Assembly (NCBI GenBank): GCA_949283955.1
Contig: CASDUP010000027.1
Location: 1 to 51,993, forward strand
Reading direction: 5' to 3'
Source of the DNA: an uncultured Verrucomicrobiota bacterium
GTDB lineage: Bacteria > Verrucomicrobiota > Verrucomicrobiia > Opitutales > Intestinicryptomonadaceae
DNA length: 51,993 bases
The translations under genes and the position numbers were made by a program. Under the pieces are notes generated by a model. That model searched no databases and was not told the origin of the DNA. It saw only the letters and a program-made list of their open reading frames with translations. Positions within the stretch are counted from its first letter, which is position 1; each line of letters opens with the position of its first letter. This document shows positions 45,390-51,993 of this stretch, piece by piece.

Positions 45390-46339
45390 TCGTTTTCCTT
45401 TACTTCAACTTTTATCACGGCTTCTCCGCGGACATTTTCAGGCACGGATAGGAAATTGAATCCCTTGGCCTGTTCTCGGTCTATTTTTTGGACCGCTATT
45501 TGGCGTTTTTTGGAGTTCGAAGGAGAAGACTTTTCTTTGGTGTTTTCGGAGCGCTCGGAATAGGCGTTTACCTTGGTCGGGGATATTTCAAAAGTTTTGA
45601 CGGGTTCTTTTTCTCCGCTTTCGGAATATTTTCCGGACGAATCCTTGTTGCCCTCCGCCTGGGGTTTGGAACTTTTCGTCTTTCTGCCTCCTTTCAGGCT
45701 TACGGAATTGCGCTCCAAGTTTTTTTTGCCTGTTAAAAAATCCCAAAAACTGCCGTCGTCCTCGCCGTATATTTCTTCTCCGGCCCTGACAGTCTTGGCG
45801 CCTTCGTTCGATCTCCCCTCGCGAAAAAAATACTTGTTGATGTCCTGCACCGACCTCTCTTCCATGGCCTTGTAGTAGTCATCTATGCTTTTTTGCATCG
45901 CGACGTTGCGGTTGTGCCACTCGAAATCTCCCATGTAGTCCCGGGTCGTGCGGTCGGGAGATTTCTTTTCGTTGTCCCTGTATTTCTTTTCGTTCTTGTC
46001 GTACTTCTTGTCGGTTCGATCGTATCTGCCGGGATCTTTGAAGTCTTTGTCTTCCTTATAATGGTTGCTATCCCCAAATCTTTTCGCGGACTCATCGTCG
46101 GGCATGTGAAACTTCTCGTTTTGCACGCTAGCCTTTTCGGTATTCCCCTGAAAAATTTTGCGCCCGAACATCTTGTCCTGAAGGGAGGAGGTTTCTTTTT
46201 CGTACTTTTTGTCGAAGGACGCGCTCTTCCCAAAGGACGAATTGGCTCTGGTAAATTCGTTCGTTTTTGGCAACGACATACCCGCGAGCGGAAACGCAGA
46301 TAACAGCACCGCCAGAACAATTTTACTTAGACAAGCCAT
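45386..46339 (-). CDS. Secreted, highly charged protein of unknown function
   Basis: A 317-residue protein with a signal peptide (MACLSKIVLAVLLSAFPLAG) and a very hydrophilic mature part. Lys, Asp, Glu, Arg and Ser dominate, including a run rich in DKKYDKNEKKY-type charge clusters around residues 105-130. It looks largely disordered, and I recognise no domain. Its start is 17 bases behind the parB stop, so it is probably the last gene of a lysM-parB-unknown operon. Convergent with the GNAT gene, with a 4-base overlap of the stops. Confidence 0.72.
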   Translation of the reverse strand: MACLSKIVLAVLLSAFPLAGMSLPKTNEFTRANSSFGKSASFDKKYEKETSSLQDKMFGRKIFQGNTEKASVQNEKFHMPDDESAKRFGDSNHYKEDKDFKDPGRYDRTDKKYDKNEKKYRDNEKKSPDRTTRDYMGDFEWHNRNVAMQKSIDDYYKAMEERSVQDINKYFFREGRSNEGAKTVRAGEEIYGEDDGSFWDFLTGKKNLERNSVSLKGGRKTKSSKPQAEGNKDSSGKYSESGEKEPVKTFEISPTKVNAYSERSENTKEKSSPSNSKKRQIAVQKIDREQAKGFNFLSVPENVRGEAVIKVEVKEND

Positions 46340-46356
46340 CTTTATAGCGCGCGAAC

Positions 46357-47280
46357 CTAAAAGTCCATACCCATCGATTCGAGTATCCTCTGCAGATCCT
46401 CGTTCCCAAAATATTCTATTATTATCTTTCCGTGTTTCGGAGAATGTTTCAGCTCAACTTTCGCCTTCAGTTTCGAGGACAAACGCTTTTCCAAATCTCT
46501 AATTACCGCGTTTTTCGCGGCCGCAGAAGCGGCTGTTCCCGGAGTGTTCCTCTCTATTCTCTCCTTTGCCCTCTTTGCGGCTTCCTCGGCGCTTCTGACA
46601 TTGAGATTTCTCTCTATTATTTCCCTGGCCAAAATGATGCGCCTGTCGTTGTCGGAGTCGGACAATATGACTTTCGCGTGGCCCATTGATAGCAGCCCGG
46701 AGGATATGTATCCCTGTATTTCGGCAGGAAGCGTCAGAAGCCGGCACGCGTTCGCCACCGTGGATCTCGGCTTGCTTACGCGTTGGGCAACGGCCTCCTG
46801 GGTGAGGTGAAAATTCGCCATTAAATTCGCGTATCCGCGGGCCTCCTCCATCGGATTCAAATTTGCCCTCTGCAAATTTTCTATCAGCCCGCGAGCCGCC
46901 GCAGCCGCGTCCCCCGCCTGCTGGACGTACGCTACTATCTTTTTGAGCCCTATCTTCGTACACGCCCTGAGCCTTCTTTCCCCGGCGAGGAGTTCGTAGC
47001 CGTCCTTTATTTTTCTGACCAAAATCGGCTGGAGAAGTCCCGCTTCGGCGATCGAGTCGGCAAGCTGGGATATTTCCTCTTCGGCGAAAGTTTTTCGAGC
47101 CTGATAGGGGCTGGTTTTTATCTTTTCTATCGGTATTTCGCTAAAAAGGCCGTGCGGAGAAATAGCAGAGCGATCCTCAGGAGGGTCTTTTTTCAAAGAT
47201 TTCGCCGGAGCGACACGATTTATCCCTCCTCCTATGATTCCTCCGAGTCCCCTTCCAAGTACTTTCTTTTGCGATGCCAT
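46357..47280 (-). CDS. parB: Chromosome-partitioning protein ParB
   Basis: A ParB/Spo0J protein of 307 residues that binds parS sites and spreads as a CTP-dependent clamp to organise origin segregation. The start is the ATG at 47280 (MASQKKVLGRGLGGIIGGG), with AGGAA 7 bases upstream. Visible parts: the Lys/Arg/Gly-rich N-terminus that stimulates ParA, box I, the CTP-binding GERR motif (100-103) and ENLQR (134-138) with LNPMEEA, a helix-turn-helix (TQEAVAQRVSKPRSTVAN) and the C-terminal dimer domain. No parA gene or parS site was found in the window. It starts one base behind the lysM stop codon. Confidence 0.93.
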   Translation of the reverse strand: MASQKKVLGRGLGGIIGGGINRVAPAKSLKKDPPEDRSAISPHGLFSEIPIEKIKTSPYQARKTFAEEEISQLADSIAEAGLLQPILVRKIKDGYELLAGERRLRACTKIGLKKIVAYVQQAGDAAAAARGLIENLQRANLNPMEEARGYANLMANFHLTQEAVAQRVSKPRSTVANACRLLTLPAEIQGYISSGLLSMGHAKVILSDSDNDRRIILAREIIERNLNVRSAEEAAKRAKERIERNTPGTAASAAAKNAVIRDLEKRLSSKLKAKVELKHSPKHGKIIIEYFGNEDLQRILESMGMDF

Positions 47281-47281
47281 T

Positions 47282-47851
47282 TTATTCCTGGGGTATAAAT
47301 ATTTCAGCTCCAACTGACAGTCCTCGAGGATCGGATATCCTGTTGGCGTCCTGGATCCATTTTATTTTCGAATTGTTTTGGCGGGCTATCTTCCCGAGAG
47401 TGTCTCCGCTTTTTATTACATACCTTATCCCGTTTTGGGGGTAGTCGTCGGAGAAGTTTGTCTTTACGGCCGCTTGGGGCCTCGATCCTATAGCCTTGGC
47501 AAGCTTTTCCATAGCGGAATTCATATCGTTTGCCATGGATGTTAAATCTTTTTTTACCTGGGCTATAATTTCTTTTTTTATCGCTTCGTCGCGGGCCGTG
47601 GCTTCGGCTAAAACCGCATTGGAGCGAGCGTCTATCGCGTCGTTTGTAGCGGAAGTCGACTGGGCGGATCTCAATTTTTTAGCCAATTTTGCGTTTTCGG
47701 TAGCCAGCTCCTCTACTTGGAGCCTCAACTGGCCAACCTCCCTCTTTAAAAGAGCGAAATCCTGCTGCAAATCGGCGACGCTTGTCTGCGCCGAAAGGGG
47801 GCCGTAAATGGAAATTGCGGCAAGGAAAAATGTAAGTTTCAAAATATTCAT
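47282..47851 (-). CDS. Secreted coiled-coil protein with a C-terminal LysM domain
   Basis: A 189-residue protein with a signal peptide (MNILKLTFFLAAISIYGPLSA), a predicted coiled coil of heptad-like Leu/Val/Ala pattern (about 30-75, ALLKREVGQLRLQVEEL), a charged linker and one LysM domain near 143-187 (VIKSGDTLGKIARQNNSKI). LysM binds peptidoglycan, so it probably anchors in the cell wall in the periplasm. The start at 47851 is preferred over 47920 because it begins the signal peptide directly. It is tightly followed by parB (one base), suggesting co-transcription. Confidence 0.87.
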   Translation of the reverse strand: MNILKLTFFLAAISIYGPLSAQTSVADLQQDFALLKREVGQLRLQVEELATENAKLAKKLRSAQSTSATNDAIDARSNAVLAEATARDEAIKKEIIAQVKKDLTSMANDMNSAMEKLAKAIGSRPQAAVKTNFSDDYPQNGIRYVIKSGDTLGKIARQNNSKIKWIQDANRISDPRGLSVGAEIFIPQE

Positions 47852-47974
47852 GTTTTTCTCTTTTTGCGCAATAAAAACGCTTGTCGGACCCTCTTTCAAG
47901 CCTTTTAAATTCGCCCCCAATTTTTGGGCAAAACACCCCCGGTTTGTACTAAAAATATTTTTTTTTGAAAAATC

Positions 47975-48004
47975 TTGACTTTTGGAGGCGATGTGTGCGA
48001 TAGT
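47975..48004 (+). promoter_or_regulatory. Probable glmS promoter
   Basis: TTGACT (47975-47980) and GATAGT (47999-48004) are separated by 18 bases, with a TGC just before the -10 (extended -10 type). A start of transcription near 48010-48012 would produce the structured leader that follows. Confidence 0.55.
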
Positions 48005-48010
48005 ACGCGC

Positions 48011-48133
48011 AACCGAGGACCCGTGGGGTTTTGTATCGGTGTTTCATAGTGCATATGTCGCCCACTCTCGCGCGTATCAGGTACGGCGGAGTGGGCGATT
48101 CCTTTTATGAGAGGCCCGCTTGCGTCCTCTCAT
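48011..48133 (+). ncRNA. Structured 5' leader or small RNA before glmS
   Basis: Three stems are visible in about 125 bases. P1: ACCGA/TCGGT (48012-48016 and 48036-48040). P2: a 10-bp stem TCGCCCACTC/GAGTGGGCGA (48058-48067 and 48089-48098), extended above an internal bulge by CGCGTA/TACGGCG pairing with one bulged G, loop TCAGG. P3: ATGAGAGG/CCTCTCAT (48107-48114 and 48126-48133). The glmS ATG is 36 bases behind P3. It does not look like the glmS ribozyme, whose core I cannot find. It could be a riboswitch, an attenuator or an independent small RNA. Confidence 0.6.
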
Positions 48134-48168
48134 CGAACAAAAACGTTAAAAAATAGTCGAAGTCTTCC

Positions 48169-50016
48169 ATGTGTGGAATAACAGGATATGTAGGTTTGAA
48201 GAACGCCTCTCCGATTTTGATAGAGGGTCTGCATAAGTTGGAGTACAGGGGGTACGATTCTGCCGGGTTGGCCCTTTTGAAAGACGGGAAGATATCCGTT
48301 TGCAAGCGCACTGGAAGGGTTGCGAATTTGGAGGCTGCCGTAGCGGGAGACAACGCGAAGTCGACCATAGGCATAAGCCATACCCGTTGGGCAACACACG
48401 GAGGAGTCAGCGACGTCAACGCGCATCCCCACGTTTCCTCCGACGGGCTCTTCGCGATGGTTCACAACGGAATAATAGAAAATTTTAGAGGGATAAAAAC
48501 TTTTCTTGAAGAGCGCGGATACACCTTCAAGAGCCAGACCGATTCGGAAGCTCTAGTAAATCTCATAGCCTACCATTTCAAAAATAGAACTTCGGATTCC
48601 GACGAAAACAGGTTTTTGGAGGCAGTTAGAAAAGCCCTCCGCCACGTGGAGGGAACCTACGGAATAGCGGTGCTGTGCCCCTTGTTTCCGGGCACCATCG
48701 TAGCTGCCAGAAAAGGTTCCCCGCTCATAATCGGAATAGGAAAAAACGAGCGCATGGTTTCCAGCGACGTGCTCGGATTCGCCGGAAGGGCCCAAAGCGT
48801 GATATACCTCGACGACAACCAAGTTGCATCAATCTCGGCGGACGAGTGCGACATAGTAAGCGTCTCGAACGTTCCGGTGGATTTTGAGGTGAAGGATGTC
48901 GACTGGGCCCTAGAAAACGACGATCTAGGCGGATTCAAACACTATATGCAAAAGGAAATTTTCGAGCAGCCTTCCGCTCTCGAAAACGCCATACGCGGCA
49001 GAATTTCCGACGATGAATCCACGGCCAAGCTCGACGGGCTAAATATGACGCCCTCCGAATTGCGCCAAGTGGATAGGATAATGTTTTGCGCCTGCGGAAC
49101 GGCTTTGCACGCATGCAAGACAGCAGAGTATCTCATAGAAAAATATGCTCGAATTCCCGTGGAGGTCGAGTATGCGAGCGAATTTAGATACCGCAATTCC
49201 CCGATAGACAAAAACACTTTGTTCTTCGTTTTGAGCCAGAGCGGCGAGACGCTCGACACACTCGAAGCGATGAGGGAGGCTCGCCGAAAAGGATATAAGA
49301 CACTCGCAATAACAAACGCCGTCGGCTCCACCATTTCGAGGGAGTCCGACGGGGGACTTTATCAATATGCCGGAAAAGAAATAGGGGTCGCATCCACAAA
49401 AGCTTTCACTTCCCAGGTGGCAATATGCCTGATGATGGCGCTAAAAATTGCGAGAATGAGGGATATGTCGTTTTCCGAGGGGCGGGCTATAGTGGAGGCT
49501 CTCAAGGAGCTTCCGCGCTCCGTGGCAGAGGCTCTCAAGCAGGCTCCTCTCATTGAAAAGATCGCCAAAAAGTACGCTTCCTACGAAAAATTTTTGTTCC
49601 TTGGAAGATTGGACGAGTACCCTGTCGCTCTCGAAGGAGCTTTGAAGCTTAAGGAAATTTCCTACATATATGCGGAGGGTTATCCGGCGGCTGAAATGAA
49701 ACACGGCACGATAGCGCTCGTGTGCAAGGAATGCCCATCGTTCTTGTTCGCCAATTCGGATGAGATAATGTCGAAGGTAGTTTCGAGCGCACAGGAAATA
49801 AAGGCAAGAGGCGGATCCATAATCGTGGCAACCCACGATCCAAAGGCGTTTGAAGGGTTGGCAGACGACATAATTCCGCTTCCGAAAGTTCACGACGCCG
49901 TTCGCCCGATAGTAAGCGTGGTTCCGGCGCAGCTCTTTGCGTACTACGTAGCAGTTGAGCGCGGTTGCGACGTGGATAAGCCAAGAAATTTGGCGAAGGC
50001 CGTCACTGTGGAATAG
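48169..50016 (+). CDS. glmS: Glutamine--fructose-6-phosphate aminotransferase (isomerising)
   Basis: Makes glucosamine 6-phosphate from fructose 6-phosphate and glutamine, the first step to UDP-GlcNAc for peptidoglycan and LPS. The 615 residues start with the N-terminal nucleophile Cys2 (MCGITGYVG). The glutaminase half also has HTRWATHG and NGIIENF. Two SIS domains follow (SQSGETLDTLEAM; AEGYPAAEMKHG). The end [13 protein letters not shown] is canonical. Its last 33 codons also occur as two further copies downstream (see repeat). There is no strong ribosome-binding site before the ATG, and a structured leader precedes it. Confidence 0.96.
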   Translation: MCGITGYVGLKNASPILIEGLHKLEYRGYDSAGLALLKDGKISVCKRTGRVANLEAAVAGDNAKSTIGISHTRWATHGGVSDVNAHPHVSSDGLFAMVHNGIIENFRGIKTFLEERGYTFKSQTDSEALVNLIAYHFKNRTSDSDENRFLEAVRKALRHVEGTYGIAVLCPLFPGTIVAARKGSPLIIGIGKNERMVSSDVLGFAGRAQSVIYLDDNQVASISADECDIVSVSNVPVDFEVKDVDWALENDDLGGFKHYMQKEIFEQPSALENAIRGRISDDESTAKLDGLNMTPSELRQVDRIMFCACGTALHACKTAEYLIEKYARIPVEVEYASEFRYRNSPIDKNTLFFVLSQSGETLDTLEAMREARRKGYKTLAITNAVGSTISRESDGGLYQYAGKEIGVASTKAFTSQVAICLMMALKIARMRDMSFSEGRAIVEALKELPRSVAEALKQAPLIEKIAKKYASYEKFLFLGRLDEYPVALEGALKLKEISYIYAEGYPAAEMKHGTIALVCKECPSFLFANSDEIMSKVVSSAQEIKARGGSIIVATHDPKAFEGLADDIIPLPKVHDAVRPIVSVVPAQLFAYYVAVERGCDVDKPRNLAKAVTVE

Positions 50017-50362
50017 CGGTTCTTTGGGGAGCAAAAGAAAATTTTTTCTTGGAGAGAAAATTTTTGTGCTTTGCCGTTTTTCCCTTGCATAAAGCGTGGT
50101 TTTGGCGCATCTCTTTGCGTACTACGTAGCAGTTGAGCGCGGTTGCGACGTGGATAAGCCAAGAAATTTGGCGAAGGCCGTCACTGTGGAATAGCGGTTC
50201 TTTGGGGAGCAAAAGAAATTTTTTCTTGGAGAGAAAATTTTTGTGCTTTGCCGTTTTTTCCTTGCATAAAGCGTGGTTTTGGCGCGTCTCTTTGCGCACA
50301 ACGCAGCAGTTGAGCGCGGTTGTGACGTGGATAAGCCAAGAAATTTGTCGAAGGCCGTCACT
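49914..50362 (+). repeat. 178-bp tandem repeat of the glmS 3' end
   Basis: The unit covers the last 33 codons of glmS and 75 bases behind the stop. Copies start at 49914, 50092 and 50269 (periods 178 and 177). Copies 1 and 2 are nearly identical; copy 2 lost one A in the A-run and has one C-to-T change. Copy 2 still encodes [16 protein letters not shown] and the normal end. Copy 3 lacks the tail part and has drifted ([12 protein letters not shown]; ends AVTPK with a TAG at 50369-50371). At the left end copies 2 and 3 share TTTTGGCGC where copy 1 has TTCCGGCGC. Confidence 0.93.
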
Positions 50363-50383
50363 CCCAAGTAGAGTTTTTGGAAA

Positions 50384-50415
50384 GTATGATTTTTCGGTTT
50401 TTAAGCGAAAAATAC
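50384..50415 (+). terminator. Hairpin behind the glmS repeat
   Basis: GTATGATTTTTCG and CGAAAAATAC pair (50384-50396 and 50406-50415) with one bulged base and a T-rich loop. It is the strongest hairpin between the repeat and the tRNA. There is no T-tract directly after it, so its role as a terminator is uncertain. Confidence 0.35.
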
Positions 50416-50611
50416 TCAAAGCTTTATGGATAAGCGAAGAGCATAGAAGACGGAAAAGAAATTTGGCATTATCTAAATTTTATAAATGCTAATTGGGAAG
50501 TTTTCATGTGCGATTGCCCTCATTCCCTATAATTACATCTAGCTGCTGAATTTTTCGAAGGGCATTTCCGATATGTTCGGAGAGTTTTTTATTCAGACAA
50601 AGTTTTTTCGA

Positions 50612-50693
50612 TGCGCGAGATGGGACTCGAACCCATACGCCTTGCGGCATCGGCTCCTAAGACCGACGTGTCTGCCAATTCCACCACTCGCGC
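50612..50693 (-). tRNA. tRNA-Leu (anticodon UAG)
   Basis: Read on the minus strand, GCGCGAG (complement of 50687-50693) pairs with CTCGCGC (complement of 50613-50619), with discriminator A. The anticodon loop CTTAGGA gives UAG, reading CUA and other CUN codons. A long class II variable arm and a T arm ATGGG-TTCGAGT-CCCAT are present. The 3' CCA is not encoded, unlike in the other tRNA-Leu of the window. Confidence 0.95.
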
Positions 50694-50815
50694 TCTAAAA
50701 ATCGAGACATTCGCATTTTTTAATCAGTTTGTGAAGCTTAATTTCTCGATTTTTGTTTTTTCGAAAGTCGTTTTTTGACGACTTTATTTCGCAGATGAAA
50801 CCGGAAGTTGGTACA

Positions 50816-50845
50816 CAAAAAAACGCGCGGAGTTTTCTCCGCGCG
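50816..50845 (-). terminator. Terminator of the iron-sulfur flavoprotein gene
   Basis: A 9-bp perfect stem CGCGCGGAG/CTCCGCGCG (50824-50832 and 50837-50845) with a 4-base loop. On the minus strand it is followed by seven T residues (complement of 50817-50823). It lies 11 bases behind the stop codon. Confidence 0.93.
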
Positions 50846-50856
50846 CCCGAACAAAA

Positions 50857-51432
50857 TTACGCCTTTAATTTCTTCAAAAGGAAGGCGATATTTTTTCCCA
50901 GATCGTCCATGTTTTTCATGGACTCTTCGTCGTTTGCCACTTCTCCTTTTTCGCGGCCAAGCCCCATATTCAAGTAAGTCGAACCCGGGACTATCATGCC
51001 GCACATGAGCATAGCTGTGGTTATGGCTGAGAAAACGGAACTTGCTCCCGCCCGCCTTTCCGCAACTACGGCCGCCCCGATTTTTCCGCTCAACAATCTT
51101 CCGTTTGCTCCGGCTACCATTCCAACCCTGTCTATTAGAGCCTTCATTTCCGCCGTCATTTGGCAGAAGTACGATGGCGATCCGAGCACCACGGCGTCCG
51201 CTTCAAATATTTTTTCAGCAAATCCGTTCAGCAAATCCTCGTTATAGACGCATTTTTTGTTTTGCATCTTTCTGCAGACGTAGCACGCCCTGCAGCCTCT
51301 TATTCTCTCTCCGCCGACCTTGACGAGTTCAGTTTCTATTCCTTCGGCCTCTACAGCGGCCAATATGCGTTTTAGCATAAGTTCCGTGTTTCCGCCGGAT
51401 CTTGGACTTCCGTTAAATGCTATTACTTTCAT
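50857..51432 (-). CDS. Iron-sulfur flavoprotein (NADPH-dependent FMN reductase family)
   Basis: A 191-residue flavodoxin-fold protein. The N-terminal MKVIAFNGSPRSGGNTELML has the FMN-phosphate loop (8-16). A cysteine cluster C47-x2-C50-x2-C53-x7-C61 fits the compact 4Fe-4S motif of iron-sulfur flavoproteins (Isf family), which pass electrons between a cluster and FMN. A later VLGSPSYFCQMTAEMKALIDR block is the flavin-contact region of the family. The start at 51432 is preferred because the flavodoxin fold begins there. The physiological partner is not shown by the context. Confidence 0.9.
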   Translation of the reverse strand: MKVIAFNGSPRSGGNTELMLKRILAAVEAEGIETELVKVGGERIRGCRACYVCRKMQNKKCVYNEDLLNGFAEKIFEADAVVLGSPSYFCQMTAEMKALIDRVGMVAGANGRLLSGKIGAAVVAERRAGASSVFSAITTAMLMCGMIVPGSTYLNMGLGREKGEVANDEESMKNMDDLGKNIAFLLKKLKA

Positions 51433-51671
51433 TGTATATTGTAAGCGTGTTTGTTTGTGGAATCGCAAACAAAACCGCATTACTGTCGATTTCGCCGCGA
51501 ATGTGAAACCAGCCGGAAAACGGCGCATGCCGACCCGCTGAAGCTCCACGAAAACTAAGTAAAAATTTCCAGGTTTATCAACTCTTTTTTCATTCCCGAC
51601 GGAAAGTTCTAAGTTTGCGCAATGATTTTTTATAGGAGCCGGGGGATTTTTTATTCCGGGTTTTTGAAGAT

Positions 51672-51993
51672 TTATTCGAACATCAATACCTTTATTCCTA
51701 TCAGAATCAAAACCACTCCTCCAAGCATTTCAAACTTCGAACTCGCCCCCATTTTCGATCCGAATTTTATTCCGACGAGCGATAGCGCGAAAGTTGTAGC
51801 TCCTATTGCGGCCGCGTCGGGCAATATTTCCCTATTTAAAAAGGCTATGCTTATTCCGGCGGCGAACGCGTCTATGCTCGTGGCTATGGCCAGACCCGTA
51901 AGCATCGCAAAACTGGGAAAAGATTTTTGAGCGTCTTTAGGATTTTTTCTTTCCGCAAGCTGGTCCCTTATCATTTTTATCCCTATAAAAACC
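51672..51993 (-). CDS. mntP: MntP-like manganese efflux protein, C-terminal part (5' end outside the window)
   Basis: On the minus strand the frame is open from the window edge (VFIGIKMIRDQ) to a stop at 51672. It includes the MntP signature LAIATSIDAFAAGISIAFL with conserved Asp in the membrane helix, and a final helix (MLGGVVLILIGIKVLM). MntP exports Mn2+ from the cytoplasm and is often controlled by a manganese riboswitch, which would lie outside this window. At least four hydrophobic segments are visible. The call rests on about half the protein. Confidence 0.85.
   Translation of the reverse strand, partial: VFIGIKMIRDQLAERKNPKDAQKSFPSFAMLTGLAIATSIDAFAAGISIAFLNREILPDAAAIGATTFALSLVGIKFGSKMGASSKFEMLGGVVLILIGIKVLMFE

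Noticed and set aside
48011..48133. glmS ribozyme
   Set aside because: The stems do not match the ribozyme core arrangement I know, and the class is known mainly from Firmicutes. Only a generic structured leader is claimed.
49914..50371. Tn7-type insertion directly visible at the glmS end
   Set aside because: No transposon end, Tns-type gene or insertion is present between or behind the copies, so only an indirect link is suggested.
50764..50785. Hairpin AAAGTCGT/ACGACTTT as a second terminator of the flavoprotein gene
   Set aside because: It is perfect, but no T-tract follows on the minus strand, and the nearer hairpin at 50824 already fits as the terminator.

Overview
The window looks like a chromosomal segment from a Gram-negative, PVC-type bacterium, most likely Verrucomicrobiota (Opitutae/Opitutales-like). 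Visible support: a Rho factor with a very long, charged, Asn/Gln-rich N-terminal extension; an AroA-cytidylate kinase fusion; a PEP-CTERM sorted surface protein; an OprB-type carbohydrate porin, an ExbB/ExbD pair and lipoprotein-type signals, which imply an outer membrane; and duplicated GspE/PilB ATPases next to PilC. The phylum call is inference from gene content. No rRNA or taxonomic marker tree was available.

Layout. 1-11.9 kb (+): end of prfB, coaE, rho, two PilB/GspE ATPases and pilC, a strong terminator, then tyrA, aroA-cmk and plsC. 12.3-20.0 kb (-): VOC protein, ilvD, yicC, a large TPR protein, exbB, exbD and an unknown membrane-anchored protein; the last six are packed like one operon. 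20.0-22.5 kb (+): tex and tRNA-Leu(GAG). 22.5-30.7 kb: an AT-rich, gene-poor accessory stretch that begins right behind the tRNA. It holds a regularly spaced palindromic repeat, a broken glycoside hydrolase (amber codon in the signal peptide plus a frameshift), a frameshifted relic on the minus strand, one intact secreted protein of unknown function and more decayed DNA. 30.7-38 kb (+): a NagD-type HAD phosphatase, two AraM-type glycerol-1-phosphate dehydrogenase paralogues, a GlpT/UhpT-type transporter, then guaB. 38-43.4 kb (-): secreted thioredoxin, PEP-CTERM pentapeptide protein, a protein with Asn-x-Gly pentapeptide repeats, SGNH hydrolase and OprB porin. 43.6-45.4 kb (+): YhcH-family protein, a voltage-gated-type ion channel with an unusual selectivity filter, and a GNAT acetyltransferase. 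45.4-47.9 kb (-): LysM protein, ParB and a secreted charged protein. 48.0-50.4 kb (+): a promoter, a structured 5' leader, glmS, and a 178-bp tandem repeat that copies the 3' end of glmS. The window ends (-) with tRNA-Leu(UAG), an iron-sulfur flavoprotein and the C-terminal part of an MntP-like manganese exporter.

How the genes fit together. Much of the window is housekeeping: translation termination, CoA, transcription termination, aromatic amino acids, phospholipid, branched-chain amino acids, GMP synthesis, hexosamine synthesis and chromosome partition. The envelope theme recurs in the PilB/PilC assembly genes, the ExbBD/TPR operon, the porin/SGNH/pentapeptide operon and the PEP-CTERM protein. 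The HAD-AraM-AraM-GlpT cluster resembles the araL-araM neighbourhood of Bacillus subtilis and suggests handling of a glycerol- or sugar-phosphate.

The observations most worth a second look are the tandem copies of the glmS 3' end, the three-stem leader before glmS, the spaced palindromes behind tRNA-Leu(GAG), the doubly broken glycoside hydrolase, the channel with a TVGAGGN filter, the Asn-x-Gly repeat protein, and a Rho that appears to lack the usual aromatic RNA-stacking residues.
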